Shown in pieces: positions 8,397 to 16,400 of a DNA stretch of 64,000 nt; the stretch's first letter is position 1; each line of letters opens with the position of its first letter. Under the pieces are notes generated by a model. That model saw only the letters and a program-made list of their open reading frames with translations, had not been told where the DNA came from and did no database searches. Source of the stretch: Mesonia phycicola (GTDB lineage: Bacteria; Bacteroidota; Bacteroidia; Flavobacteriales; Flavobacteriaceae). Where the stretch lies: contig NZ_FQYY01000005.1 of NCBI RefSeq assembly GCF_900141885.1, positions 248,001 through 312,000 of the forward strand. Reading direction: 5' to 3'. The position numbers and the translations under genes are program-made.

Positions 8397-11300
8397 TTAT
8401 GGATTAAGTTGTGAAGTAGTATCTAAACTAGTGGATTGTAAAAGTTCATTTTTTAGACCGTCTGTATTAGGTTGTGCACTGTCCATTAACTCTTCTAATG
8501 GCTCGTCTTCTTCAAAACCTTCATCTGCATCATAAAAATGTTTAAACTTTTTGAGGTAGGTATTAAACTCTTCCGCTTTTTCTTTTACAATTGCATCATC
8601 TTGCTGAATAATTAAAATATCTACTAAACTTCTATACCTTTCAATATTAGTGATGATTTCATCTCCTAATCTATATTGATCTTCTAATGGAAGCTGACTG
8701 AAATAGACTAGATTTTCTTGGTATTTAACAGCTATTTTTGTCCAAATTTTTCTAGCTTCTTCTGTTTCTCCTATTTCATAATAACCTTGAATAAAAGGTT
8801 CTAATAAAGTATAATACCCAAACTTATCTATTGGCATTTTTTCCATACCTAAGTCTAGAACTTTTTTAGCTCTTACAGAGTCTTTTTCTACCAGTAATTC
8901 TTCTAAAAGTCTAGCTAAATTACCTCTATATGTAATACTGTTTTTACGAGTTTCAGGATCGTAATATAGGTCTTCGTCTCCAGAGTTACCCCAATCCCAG
9001 TTCATTACAATATCATACATTTTATCAGAATCTATTCTTCCCATATCATACGGGTTTCTAGGGTCTACTTCTGTTTTTATAGGTACTAACTTATAGCAAA
9101 CTCCATCTAATTGTAGGTAGTCTTTCATCCATAAATAGTCAGAATCGTTAAAACTTCCGCCAGTAAAATATACAGGTCTCTTCCAATCTGTATTTGCTAC
9201 CACATCAAACATTAAAAGTCTGTTTTTGTAAATAGCTTCACTTTTAATATGGATATCTATATAAGGTACAATTTTGTTTCTGTCTTTTTCTTTTACAATT
9301 CCACTTTCAATTGCATTACTAGCACTCACTGGTAATCTTAAATGTTTAGTAGGGAAAGTGTTGATCATTTGGTTGTTTTGCATTTCTGCTTTAGTGCTTG
9401 GATCGTCACTTTTGATATATTTAATCCAATTGCTAATTAGCATCGTGTCTCTAACCCTTGGGTCTTTATAATACCTTATATAATCGTTAGTGCCGTAACT
9501 GTAATTTTTATGCTCGAGTGTAGTTTTTACAGCGCTACTTTTATATGCAGCTCTTTTCATTTGGTCTATGTACCAATCTGTAGCAAATAAAGAGGTGTTA
9601 ATTACCCTTACATCTGTACGGTAACCTTCAATTTCTTGTGCATACCAGAGGGCAAAAGTATCATTATCTCCAATGGTGAATAGTATAGCGTCTTTATCTA
9701 CAGAATCTAAATACATTTTAGCCATAGAGGTAGCTGTTCTCTTGTTAGATCTGTCATGATCATCCCAGTTGTTAGCTATAAGAATACCGGGAACAGCCAC
9801 TAAACATACTACTGTAACTAATGGTGCTAATATTTTAGGTGTCAAGGTGTTTTTAAGTTTATCAAAAATGGCATAAACTCCAAAACCTATCCAAATGGCA
9901 AATACATAAAAAGAACCAACTAGGGCATAATCACGTTCTCTAGGTTCAAAAGGTCTTTCGTTCAGGTAAATTTTAAGTGCAATCCCTGTAAAAAGGAAGA
10001 AAACTAATAAAACCCAGAAATTTTTGTTATCTCTATTTAAATGAAAAAAGAAACCTATTAAACCAAGTATTAATGGTAAGAAGTAATAAGTATTTCTTCC
10101 TTTGTTATTTATTACATCACTCGGTAAATTATCTTGAGAACCTCTAAAAATTTCATCAATAAAATCAATTCCACTTAACCAGTTACCGTGAATATCTCCG
10201 TGTCCCTGAATGTCATCTTGCCTTCCTATAAAGTTCCAAGCAAAATAACGCCAATACATATAGCCTATTTGATATTGAAAAAGGTAAGCAAAGTTTGAAG
10301 AGGTAGAAGGTTTTTCTACATTAATATAAGGAGCAAACTGCTGCAAAAAACTCGCATAATCTTCATTAGATACTTGCCCTTGGTTATAAGCACGTCTAAA
10401 CTCATTAACTGTAGAGATTAATTCTTGCTCTTCTTGGTAATCTTGTTTAATGGTAAAATCTATTGGCCCGGTATATTGCATGTAATTAGCAATATGTTCT
10501 GTGCTCCACATTCTAGGTAAAAATGTTTTGTGCTCATCACTAGAATTTTGCTTAGCATTTTTCCAATCGTTTACAATAATGTATTTCCCTGTCTTCTCAT
10601 CTTCTTCATATTTCGGTTTGTCGTCAATATATGGTTCATCTGGATCTAGCCCGCCATATATATCTGTAAACTGTGGTCCGTAAAATAATTTTGTTTCAGG
10701 ATATTGTTCTCTATTATAATAAGCTAATAATTCTCTTGCATTTTTTGGACTATTTTCATTAATAACAGTATTTGCATTAGATCGAATAGGTAACATTATC
10801 CAACTGGAAAAACCAACAAATATAAATAGTACGCAAAGTAGTAATGTGTTAGCGTGAATGTAGTTTTTGTTTTTAGTAATTTTTAAGCCATATACAAAAA
10901 AGGCAATTAACGCTAGTGCGGCAATAATTGTTCCCGAGTTAAATGGTAGACCAATAGAGTTAACAAAAAATACTTCAGAAATAGCAAAGAAAGTTAAACT
11001 GTAAGGTAATAGTAGTTTAAAGATAAACATTAGAATAGCCACCACCACTACATTTGCTATAATGAAATTTTTAATAGTTACTTTTTCTGTGTTTTTGAAA
11101 AAATATAAAAAACCAATAGCAGGTATTGTTAGTAATGCCATAAAGTGCACTCCAAAAGAAAGACCTATAATAAAAGAGATTAAAATTAACCATCTATTAC
11201 CTCTAGGTTTAAACATATCTCTCTCCCATAATAAGCCTACGTAAAAAAGTACAGCCATTAAGAAGCTAGCCATAGCATATACTTCTGCCTCTACTGCACT

Positions 11301-11720
11301 AAACCAAAAACTATCCGTAAAAGCAAAAGCAAGAGAGCCAACTAAACCACTACCTAATACAGCAATTTTACTGGAACTGGTTAAATTTTCTACATCTCCA
11401 GCAACTTTTCTTACTAATAGAGTGATAGACCAAAACATAAATAGAATGGTAAAAGCACTACTAAACCCAGAAACAAGATTTACCATCAAAGCTATTTGAT
11501 CTACATCTGTAGCAAAAGTAGAAAAGAAAGCACCCATCATTTGAAATAATGGAGCCCCAGGCGGATGCCCTACTTGTAATTTGGAAGAAGTAGAGATGTA
11601 TTCTCCTGCGTCCCAAAAACTGGCTGTAGGCTCTACGGTACACATATAAGTGACTAGTGCTGTAAAAAATACAAACCAACCTAAAATTTTATTCCACTTC
11701 TGAAAATCAAAATTTGTCAT
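8397..11720 (-). CDS. DUF2723 family multi-pass membrane protein, probable glycosyltransferase
   Basis: The 1107-aa protein opens with about 11-13 membrane helices (residues ~10-650) and ends in a large soluble domain. The DUF2723 signature is near the N-terminus: VEPTASFWDAGEYISTS and VGHPPGAPLFQ. The acidic residues in WDAGE, in a first extracytoplasmic loop, are reminiscent of GT-C glycosyltransferases, and the related TMEM260 is a protein O-mannosyltransferase; a glycosyl-transfer role here is inferred. The C-terminal half contains ILFTIGDNDTFALWYAQE and a helical repeat-like end. It is followed 3 bp later by the deacetylase gene, suggesting a joint role in envelope glycans. Confidence 0.85.
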   Translation of the reverse strand: MTNFDFQKWNKILGWFVFFTALVTYMCTVEPTASFWDAGEYISTSSKLQVGHPPGAPLFQMMGAFFSTFATDVDQIALMVNLVSGFSSAFTILFMFWSITLLVRKVAGDVENLTSSSKIAVLGSGLVGSLAFAFTDSFWFSAVEAEVYAMASFLMAVLFYVGLLWERDMFKPRGNRWLILISFIIGLSFGVHFMALLTIPAIGFLYFFKNTEKVTIKNFIIANVVVVAILMFIFKLLLPYSLTFFAISEVFFVNSIGLPFNSGTIIAALALIAFFVYGLKITKNKNYIHANTLLLCVLFIFVGFSSWIMLPIRSNANTVINENSPKNARELLAYYNREQYPETKLFYGPQFTDIYGGLDPDEPYIDDKPKYEEDEKTGKYIIVNDWKNAKQNSSDEHKTFLPRMWSTEHIANYMQYTGPIDFTIKQDYQEEQELISTVNEFRRAYNQGQVSNEDYASFLQQFAPYINVEKPSTSSNFAYLFQYQIGYMYWRYFAWNFIGRQDDIQGHGDIHGNWLSGIDFIDEIFRGSQDNLPSDVINNKGRNTYYFLPLILGLIGFFFHLNRDNKNFWVLLVFFLFTGIALKIYLNERPFEPRERDYALVGSFYVFAIWIGFGVYAIFDKLKNTLTPKILAPLVTVVCLVAVPGILIANNWDDHDRSNKRTATSMAKMYLDSVDKDAILFTIGDNDTFALWYAQEIEGYRTDVRVINTSLFATDWYIDQMKRAAYKSSAVKTTLEHKNYSYGTNDYIRYYKDPRVRDTMLISNWIKYIKSDDPSTKAEMQNNQMINTFPTKHLRLPVSASNAIESGIVKEKDRNKIVPYIDIHIKSEAIYKNRLLMFDVVANTDWKRPVYFTGGSFNDSDYLWMKDYLQLDGVCYKLVPIKTEVDPRNPYDMGRIDSDKMYDIVMNWDWGNSGDEDLYYDPETRKNSITYRGNLARLLEELLVEKDSVRAKKVLDLGMEKMPIDKFGYYTLLEPFIQGYYEIGETEEARKIWTKIAVKYQENLVYFSQLPLEDQYRLGDEIITNIERYRSLVDILIIQQDDAIVKEKAEEFNTYLKKFKHFYDADEGFEEDEPLEELMDSAQPNTDGLKNELLQSTSLDTTSQLNP

Positions 11721-11831
11721 ATAGCTTTATTAAGATCTTAAAAATCAATGGCGAATTTAAGAATATTTGATGAATGTACTACCAACGATTGCAGAGGAAA
11801 AATATTTTATTTAATTTTTTTTAAAATTTTC

Positions 11832-11862
11832 TTTGCGTGAATGAAAGTTTGTTTTATATTTG
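11832..11862 (+). promoter_or_regulatory. Consensus promoter of tRNA-Gln
   Basis: TTTG (11832-11835), exactly 19 nt, then TATATTTG (11855-11862): a perfect match to the Bacteroidota housekeeping sigma promoter. It ends 17 nt before the mature tRNA. Confidence 0.9.
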
Positions 11863-11879
11863 CACTCGCAATTATTAAT

Positions 11880-11952
11880 TGGCCTATGGTGTAACTGGCA
11901 ACACGTCTGTTTTTGGTACAGAAGAGTCTAGGTTCGAGCCCTAGTGGGCCAA
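11880..11952 (+). tRNA. tRNA-Gln, anticodon TTG
   Basis: The cloverleaf folds completely: acceptor TGGCCTA/TGGGCCA (one G-T pair), D stem GTGT/ACAC, anticodon stem TCTGT/ACAGA with loop TTTTGGT giving anticodon TTG at 11913-11915, 5-nt variable loop, T stem CTAGG/CCTAG with loop TTCGAGC, and discriminator A. CCA is not encoded. It decodes CAA (and CAG by wobble). Confidence 0.97.
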
Positions 11953-11954
11953 CA

Positions 11955-11987
11955 AAAAACCGAGTTGAATTTCAACTCGGTTTTTTT
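11955..11987 (+). terminator. Terminator after tRNA-Gln
   Basis: Stem AAACCGAGTTGA / TCAACTCGGTTT with a 3-nt loop, followed by a T-run. It starts a few bases after the tRNA, giving a very compact single-gene unit. Confidence 0.9.
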
Positions 11988-12012
11988 GTGTCTTTATTTT
12001 ACTAAAAATTTA

Positions 12013-12333
12013 TCATGCAGCATTAGCATTATAAAAGATCAGCATATTTTGGTAAAAACTTAGATTGCTGGAGTCATTTTCTACACAAGATTTTAAAAAG
12101 TTTTCAAGGTTATTGTAATGTACGGTTACATTAGTATACTGTCCCTTTTTTACTGCTAATTTTAAATAAATTTCTTTTTTGGCATTACTACAGCTTACTT
12201 CTAGTGCTCCAAAATATTTTTTGATTAGAGCTGTTTGAAATTTTTGAAGTTGAGGAGAGTTTTGTGTGCAGCTGGAGTGAATTAAATTATTCATCTCTTG
12301 TAAAATAACGTTGTTTGTGTAATATGTTTTCAT
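12013..12333 (-). CDS. Hypothetical protein, 106 aa
   Basis: I do not recognise this protein. It has no signal peptide or membrane helix. It contains four cysteines (in SSCTQNS, VSCSNAK, KSCVEND and none in a CxxC arrangement), Asn/Ser/Lys-rich composition, and alternating helix and strand character. It stands alone on the minus strand, with the tRNA terminator downstream and about 100 bp of AT-rich DNA upstream that shows no clear promoter. Short, lineage-restricted genes of this kind may have an uncertain start; the ATG at 12333 is used. Confidence 0.55.
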   Translation of the reverse strand: MKTYYTNNVILQEMNNLIHSSCTQNSPQLQKFQTALIKKYFGALEVSCSNAKKEIYLKLAVKKGQYTNVTVHYNNLENFLKSCVENDSSNLSFYQNMLIFYNANAA

Positions 12334-12435
12334 AGCGTGAAATTTACATTTAATCTATGAATTTAACTGATAATCTGATAAAATAAAAATTAATTTTATT
12401 GAATTAATGCTTTATTAACAAAAACACCTTGTAAA

Positions 12436-13074
12436 TTAATAATTTTTATGAAATTTTATTTGAATTGGAGGGTTGGGTATAGAGAGGTTGTGAATAAATG
12501 AAGTGGCGTTAATATATGTAGTTTGTTGAAGTTTTACTATGCCGTAATTTTCATGTAAATGACCAAAAATGTGGAATTTTGGTTTTTTTAGCGTGATTTG
12601 TTCTTTTAAAAATGGACAACCTATTTCTGCTTCTTTGTTAGATTCATCTAAAACTCCTTTGGGAGGTGTGTGCGTAATTAGTACGTTGGTTTGTTGAGGT
12701 ATCTTTTTCCAGTGAGTTTCCATTTCAAGTTGCTTTTTCTTAAAGGCCCAATTGTGATGTGTGAAAGTGTATGGTGACCCCCAAAAATTAATACCATTAA
12801 TATTTACAGCTTCATCTTCTAAATAAATCACATTATTAGGGATTAACTCTTCTAATTCTTGTTTGCTAATATTTTCTAGGTAAAAATCATGATTACCTGC
12901 AATGCAAATTTTATACGGGTATGGTAGCTTAGAAAACCAATCAAAAAAATCTTTTAATTCTCTTTCTGTCCCTGCTTCTGTTAAGTCTCCTGCATGTATA
13001 ATTAAATCTCCTTCTATTGGTAGAGTGAGTTTATCATGAAAGTTATGAGTGTCTGAGATACAGATAATATTCAT
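12436..13074 (-). CDS. Metallophosphoesterase (MPPED/239FB-like)
   Basis: Cytosolic 212-aa calcineurin-like phosphoesterase. All metal-binding motifs are present: ICISDTHNF (D-x-H), IHAGDLTE (GD), IAGNHDFYL (GNHD), VLITHTPPKG and IFGHLHENYG (GHxH). The short length, the ITHTPP motif and the WGSPYT segment fit the 239FB/MPPED subgroup, whose characterised members hydrolyse phosphodiesters; the substrate here is not known. The preceding small membrane-protein gene ends 27 bp upstream on the same strand, so the two may share a transcript. Confidence 0.87.
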   Translation of the reverse strand: MNIICISDTHNFHDKLTLPIEGDLIIHAGDLTEAGTERELKDFFDWFSKLPYPYKICIAGNHDFYLENISKQELEELIPNNVIYLEDEAVNINGINFWGSPYTFTHHNWAFKKKQLEMETHWKKIPQQTNVLITHTPPKGVLDESNKEAEIGCPFLKEQITLKKPKFHIFGHLHENYGIVKLQQTTYINATSFIHNLSIPNPPIQIKFHKNY

Positions 13075-13101
13075 GGTTAAGATAGTTAAATATTAATTTA
13101 A

Positions 13102-13281
13102 TTAATCGTCATCAGGGAGTAGGGTGCTAGATAGTTTAATAACTAACAGGCAAATAATAAATGCACTTAATGTAAAAAATAGAAATTTAGCAAATAAACT
13201 TTCGCTAATAGCTAAGCTGTAAATTCCTAAAGAAATTTCAGCAATAATAAATATAAGAAATATGGCAAGCTTAGCGATCAT
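13102..13281 (-). CDS. Small two-helix membrane protein, 59 aa
   Basis: The product is nearly all membrane: two hydrophobic helices (IAKLAIFLIFIIAEISLGIY and a second around residues 28-50) and an acidic tail ending PDDD. No family recognised. A longer frame from a TTG at 13302 exists, but that codon lies inside a likely -7 element (13300-13307), so transcription would begin after it. The ATG at 13281 is therefore chosen. It precedes the phosphoesterase gene on the same strand. Confidence 0.6.
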   Translation of the reverse strand: MIAKLAIFLIFIIAEISLGIYSLAISESLFAKFLFFTLSAFIICLLVIKLSSTLLPDDD

Positions 13282-13299
13282 TATTTTTTTGAGTTTACA

Positions 13300-13307
13300 C
13301 AAATATA
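13300..13307 (-). promoter_or_regulatory. Candidate -7 box before the small membrane-protein gene
   Basis: TATATTTG on the minus strand, 18 nt before the ATG at 13281. No TTTG is found at the 19-nt spacing, so support rests on the -7 box only. Confidence 0.45.
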
Positions 13308-13459
13308 GAATGTAAATAGATTGATTTATTTTTCTAATAAGTTATTTAGCTCAATTTTAACTAGTGAATAGCTTTGTGTGTCGTTTTTAGTTAAATAGTA
13401 TTAAAGTTTTAGTTTAAAATAAAAAGTATAATACATTTCTATAATAATTTGTGAAAAAC

Positions 13460-14950
13460 ATGAAGAAGTATAGTATTGTAGTTGGTGTGGTTTTGGCGTC
13501 TTTAGTTGTATTGTTTTTTATAGCTCAAATTATTGTAAAAAACAAAATTGAAAACGCGCTAGAAGGTAAAGTGGCTTATGTTGATTTACGTTTAAATTTA
13601 TTATCTGGTTCTGTAAAAATTATTAAACCAAGTTATAAAGATGGTGGTAATGTAATTACTGGAGAGGTATTGAGTGCATCTGGATTTGGTTATTACTCTT
13701 TTTTTGTGAAAGATATAATAAGTCTAAATCAAATAGATTTACAAGATTTTAAAATTGATATTGAAAAATCTAAAGCTGATAAATCTGGTTCAGGTTCAAA
13801 AATGTCTTTTAATAAAGATGTTTTGGTGGGTGAGGTTTTAATAAATGGTACATTTTCTTTTCAGCAAGATAGTTTAAGGAGTTTGAATGTTAATCATTTC
13901 GGTATAGAGTTAGGTGATGTTGAGTTTAATAAAAATACATTAACTTCTACTATTCCTTTTCGGTATAAAGATGTAAATATTGATATTTCTAAAGTTGATT
14001 ATACACTTAATCAATTACAGAAAATTACCTTAGATAATTTGTGGGTTACCCAAGATTCTATAGCGTTTTCTCACTTAAAATACCTTCCGCGTCTTTCAAA
14101 AAAAGATTATATAAAAGTTATTCCTTATGAAAAAGATTTAATCGATTTGAAGGTAGAGACTCTTGTTCTTCGTGATTATAAGTTGAATTTAGATAATCTT
14201 CAAAACCAACTCTCTGTAAATTATGTTGATGTAAATCAGGTTGATTTATCTATTTATAGAGATAAAACAATAAAAGACGATGTGCGAAAAAAAGATTTGT
14301 ATAGTAAAATGCTTCGAGAGATGGATTTTAAAATCAACGTGGATAGTTTAAAGGTGAAGAATATGTATTTAGAGTATCAAGAGTTGATTAATAAAAATAG
14401 AGGTCCTGGTAAAATATTTTTTAATCCTTTAGAGGTAGATATTTATAGATTAACTAATGTAGATTTAGAAAGAGAGCAATTTCCAGAAACAGAAGTTTAT
14501 TTTAGGTCTAAGTTTATGGGTAAGTCTAATTTTAAAGCTAACTGGCGATTTAAAATAAATAATCTAGAAGATCTGTTTGTAATTAGTGGTAGTGTATTTA
14601 ATATTTCTCAAAATTCTATTAATTCATTTTTTGAGCCTGCGTTGGGGGTAAAAACACAAGGTAATGTTAGTGAACTTTATTTTAATTTTAAAGGAAATTC
14701 TACTCAAGCTAATGGAGAATTACAGATAGATTACCAAGACTTTAAGTTAGAAGTGTTAAAAAAAGAAAGCGCGCAAGAAAACAAGTTTCTAAGCACGCTT
14801 GCTAATATTTTTGTAAAGAAAAAACCTAAAAATGATGGAGAAACTACTGTAAAGCCTAAAGAGGTTAAGAGAGATGTTACTAAATCATTCTGGAATTATT
14901 TCTGGAAATGCATCCAATCAGGTTTAAAAGAAGTTTTTATTGTGCTTTAA
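13460..14950 (+). CDS. AsmA/DUF748-like inner-membrane-anchored protein
   Basis: The 496-aa protein has one N-terminal membrane helix (residues ~5-26) followed by a long periplasmic part made of short amphipathic beta strands. The opening NKIENALEG, VAYVDLRLNLLSGSVKI and later repeats of LDNL/VDV-type strands resemble AsmA/DUF748 proteins, which form lipid-handling beta-groove structures spanning the periplasm. That role is inferred from resemblance, not from a defined motif. The C-terminal ~70 residues are Lys-rich with a final amphipathic helix. An in-frame GTG at 13451 is an alternative start. The stop overlaps the convergent uspA-like gene by 14 bp, with no terminator between. Confidence 0.65.
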   Translation: MKKYSIVVGVVLASLVVLFFIAQIIVKNKIENALEGKVAYVDLRLNLLSGSVKIIKPSYKDGGNVITGEVLSASGFGYYSFFVKDIISLNQIDLQDFKIDIEKSKADKSGSGSKMSFNKDVLVGEVLINGTFSFQQDSLRSLNVNHFGIELGDVEFNKNTLTSTIPFRYKDVNIDISKVDYTLNQLQKITLDNLWVTQDSIAFSHLKYLPRLSKKDYIKVIPYEKDLIDLKVETLVLRDYKLNLDNLQNQLSVNYVDVNQVDLSIYRDKTIKDDVRKKDLYSKMLREMDFKINVDSLKVKNMYLEYQELINKNRGPGKIFFNPLEVDIYRLTNVDLEREQFPETEVYFRSKFMGKSNFKANWRFKINNLEDLFVISGSVFNISQNSINSFFEPALGVKTQGNVSELYFNFKGNSTQANGELQIDYQDFKLEVLKKESAQENKFLSTLANIFVKKKPKNDGETTVKPKEVKRDVTKSFWNYFWKCIQSGLKEVFIVL

Positions 14951-15767
14951 AAGTAATTACAGGCCTTTTAGCATGGTTTACCAGATCTTCACTAACACTT
15001 CCGTTTAAAAAGTGAGCAAGTCCTTTTCTTCCGTGAGTACTTATACCTACTAAATCTGCTTCTTTATTGGCTGCAAATTTTAAAACACCTTGTTCAATAG
15101 ATTCAGCGTTATATACATTTAATGTGTAATTTTTAAAATCTACATCTTCAAGAAATGTGCTCATTTGCTTGTCAAGATATTCGGTAGTTTTAAATTTATT
15201 AGCAGTATTTATGTATACTAAATGCATTTTTGCGCCAACTTTTTCAGCAAATTTTACTGCTTCTAAAAAAGATTTTTTCACTTTAGGTACAAAATCACTT
15301 GCAAAAACAAAATTGCTTACTTTAAAATTAGGAAGATGATCTTTAATTACTAAAACAGGTATATCAGAGTTTCTAACTACTTTTTCTGTATTAGATCCAA
15401 TAAATACTTCTTTAAAGCCGTCAGCACCATGAGATCCCATTACAATTAAATCGCAATTATTCTTTTCTCCAACCTCTCTAATACCTTCTAAAGTATCTTG
15501 AAAAATTACGGTTTCGTATACAGGAATGTCTTTTAAGAAGTCTTTATTTTTAATTTCTTCAAATTTTTTATGAGCCATTTTCATAAAATAAATGGTTTCT
15601 GGTATTTGATTGCCACTATTTGTGGTAGGGTCAATTAGTTGGCTTGGTAATTCTAATAAGTGTAAAAGATAAATTTCACTATTATACTTTCTTGCTAGTT
15701 GTGAAGCCACTTCGAGAGCATTATTTGCTTGCTCTGAAAAATCTGTTGGGACTAAAATTTTTTTCAT
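14937..15767 (-). CDS. Universal stress protein, two tandem Usp domains
   Basis: The 276-aa protein consists of two UspA folds. Domain 1 begins KKILVPTDFSEQANNAL and contains the ATP-binding pattern GSHGADGFKEVFIGSNTEKV (~residue 128) followed by PVLVIK. Domain 2 contains FVFASDF and STHGRKGLAHFLNGSVSEDL (~residue 243) followed by PVITFK. Both G-x2-G-x9-G-S signatures look intact, so both halves may bind nucleotide. Such proteins help cells endure starvation and oxidative stress. It is divergent from rimP and convergent with the AsmA-like gene. Confidence 0.93.
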   Translation of the reverse strand: MKKILVPTDFSEQANNALEVASQLARKYNSEIYLLHLLELPSQLIDPTTNSGNQIPETIYFMKMAHKKFEEIKNKDFLKDIPVYETVIFQDTLEGIREVGEKNNCDLIVMGSHGADGFKEVFIGSNTEKVVRNSDIPVLVIKDHLPNFKVSNFVFASDFVPKVKKSFLEAVKFAEKVGAKMHLVYINTANKFKTTEYLDKQMSTFLEDVDFKNYTLNVYNAESIEQGVLKFAANKEADLVGISTHGRKGLAHFLNGSVSEDLVNHAKRPVITFKAQ

Positions 15768-15834
15768 TTTAGATGAATTTAATGGTTGTTTTACCTACGT
15801 TATAAAGTTACGAATAATTTAGTTTTGAATCAGA

Positions 15835-15865
15835 TTTCTCAACTCAAATATTATTACTATATTTG
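15835..15865 (+). promoter_or_regulatory. Promoter of the rimP-nusA-infB operon
   Basis: TTTC (15835-15838), 19 nt, TATATTTG (15858-15865). One mismatch in the upstream box, perfect -7. It lies about 60 nt before the rimP start and immediately upstream of the leader hairpin. Confidence 0.82.
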
Positions 15866-15888
15866 CAATCAGAAGTTAATGATTATTT

Positions 15889-15914
15889 GAGGGGACATAA
15901 AGTCCCCTCTTTTT
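15889..15914 (+). terminator. Terminator-like hairpin in the rimP leader (possible attenuator)
   Basis: GAGGGGAC, loop ATAAA, GTCCCCTC, then TTTTT: an 8-bp GC-rich perfect stem with a T-run on the plus strand only. It sits between the rimP promoter and the rimP ATG, 13 nt before the latter. The nearest gene upstream is on the other strand, so the natural transcript to be stopped is the operon's own. Its reverse complement has no T-run. Confidence 0.7.
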
Positions 15915-15926
15915 ATAAATGTTTTC

Positions 15927-16388
15927 ATGCTAAAAGAAGAAGTAAAACGATTATTAGAAGAAGCTCTAGAAGAAAATCCATCTTTATTTTTAATTCAATT
16001 TGAAATTAAAGGGGATAACCAGATTTTGGTGGTTATTGATGGAGATAATGGAGTTTCTGTTAACGATTGTATCGCGGTAAGTAGAAAGATTGAGCATAAT
16101 TTAGATCGTGAAGAACAAGATTTTTCTTTAGAAGTAACTTCTGCTGGCGCAGCATCTCCCTTAGAGATTCCGAGACAGTACAAGAAAAACTTAGGCAGAA
16201 AACTTAGTGTGAGAACAGAAAATCAGCAATTTGAAGCAACGTTAGATAGTGCAACAGAAGAAGAAATCGTGTTGCGTTGGAAAGCGAGAGAGCCTAAACC
16301 TATAGGTAAAGGAAAGGTTACAGTAAAAAAAGAGGCTGTGTTGAAATACGCAGATATTGTAGAAGCAAAAGTGATGATAACATTTTAA
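15927..16388 (+). CDS. rimP: Ribosome maturation factor RimP
   Basis: 153-aa protein required for maturation of the 30S ribosomal subunit. It shows the RimP N-terminal alpha/beta domain (LVVIDGDNGVSVNDCIAVSR, then FSLEVTSAGAASPLEIPRQY) and the C-terminal SH3-like barrel (residues ~80-153). The start ATG follows the leader hairpin. nusA begins 12 bp after its stop; rimP-nusA-infB is the standard bacterial order. Confidence 0.95.
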   Translation: MLKEEVKRLLEEALEENPSLFLIQFEIKGDNQILVVIDGDNGVSVNDCIAVSRKIEHNLDREEQDFSLEVTSAGAASPLEIPRQYKKNLGRKLSVRTENQQFEATLDSATEEEIVLRWKAREPKPIGKGKVTVKKEAVLKYADIVEAKVMITF

Positions 16389-16400
16389 CCTGTTTTTGAT

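Noticed and set aside
11880-11952. tRNA-Gln as an integration site
   Set aside because: No integrase nearby and no second copy of the tRNA 3' end within the window.
15889-15914. Hairpin as terminator of an upstream gene
   Set aside because: The gene before it (uspA-like) runs the other way, and the nearest plus-strand gene ends 940 bp earlier, so the operon's own leader is the better reading.
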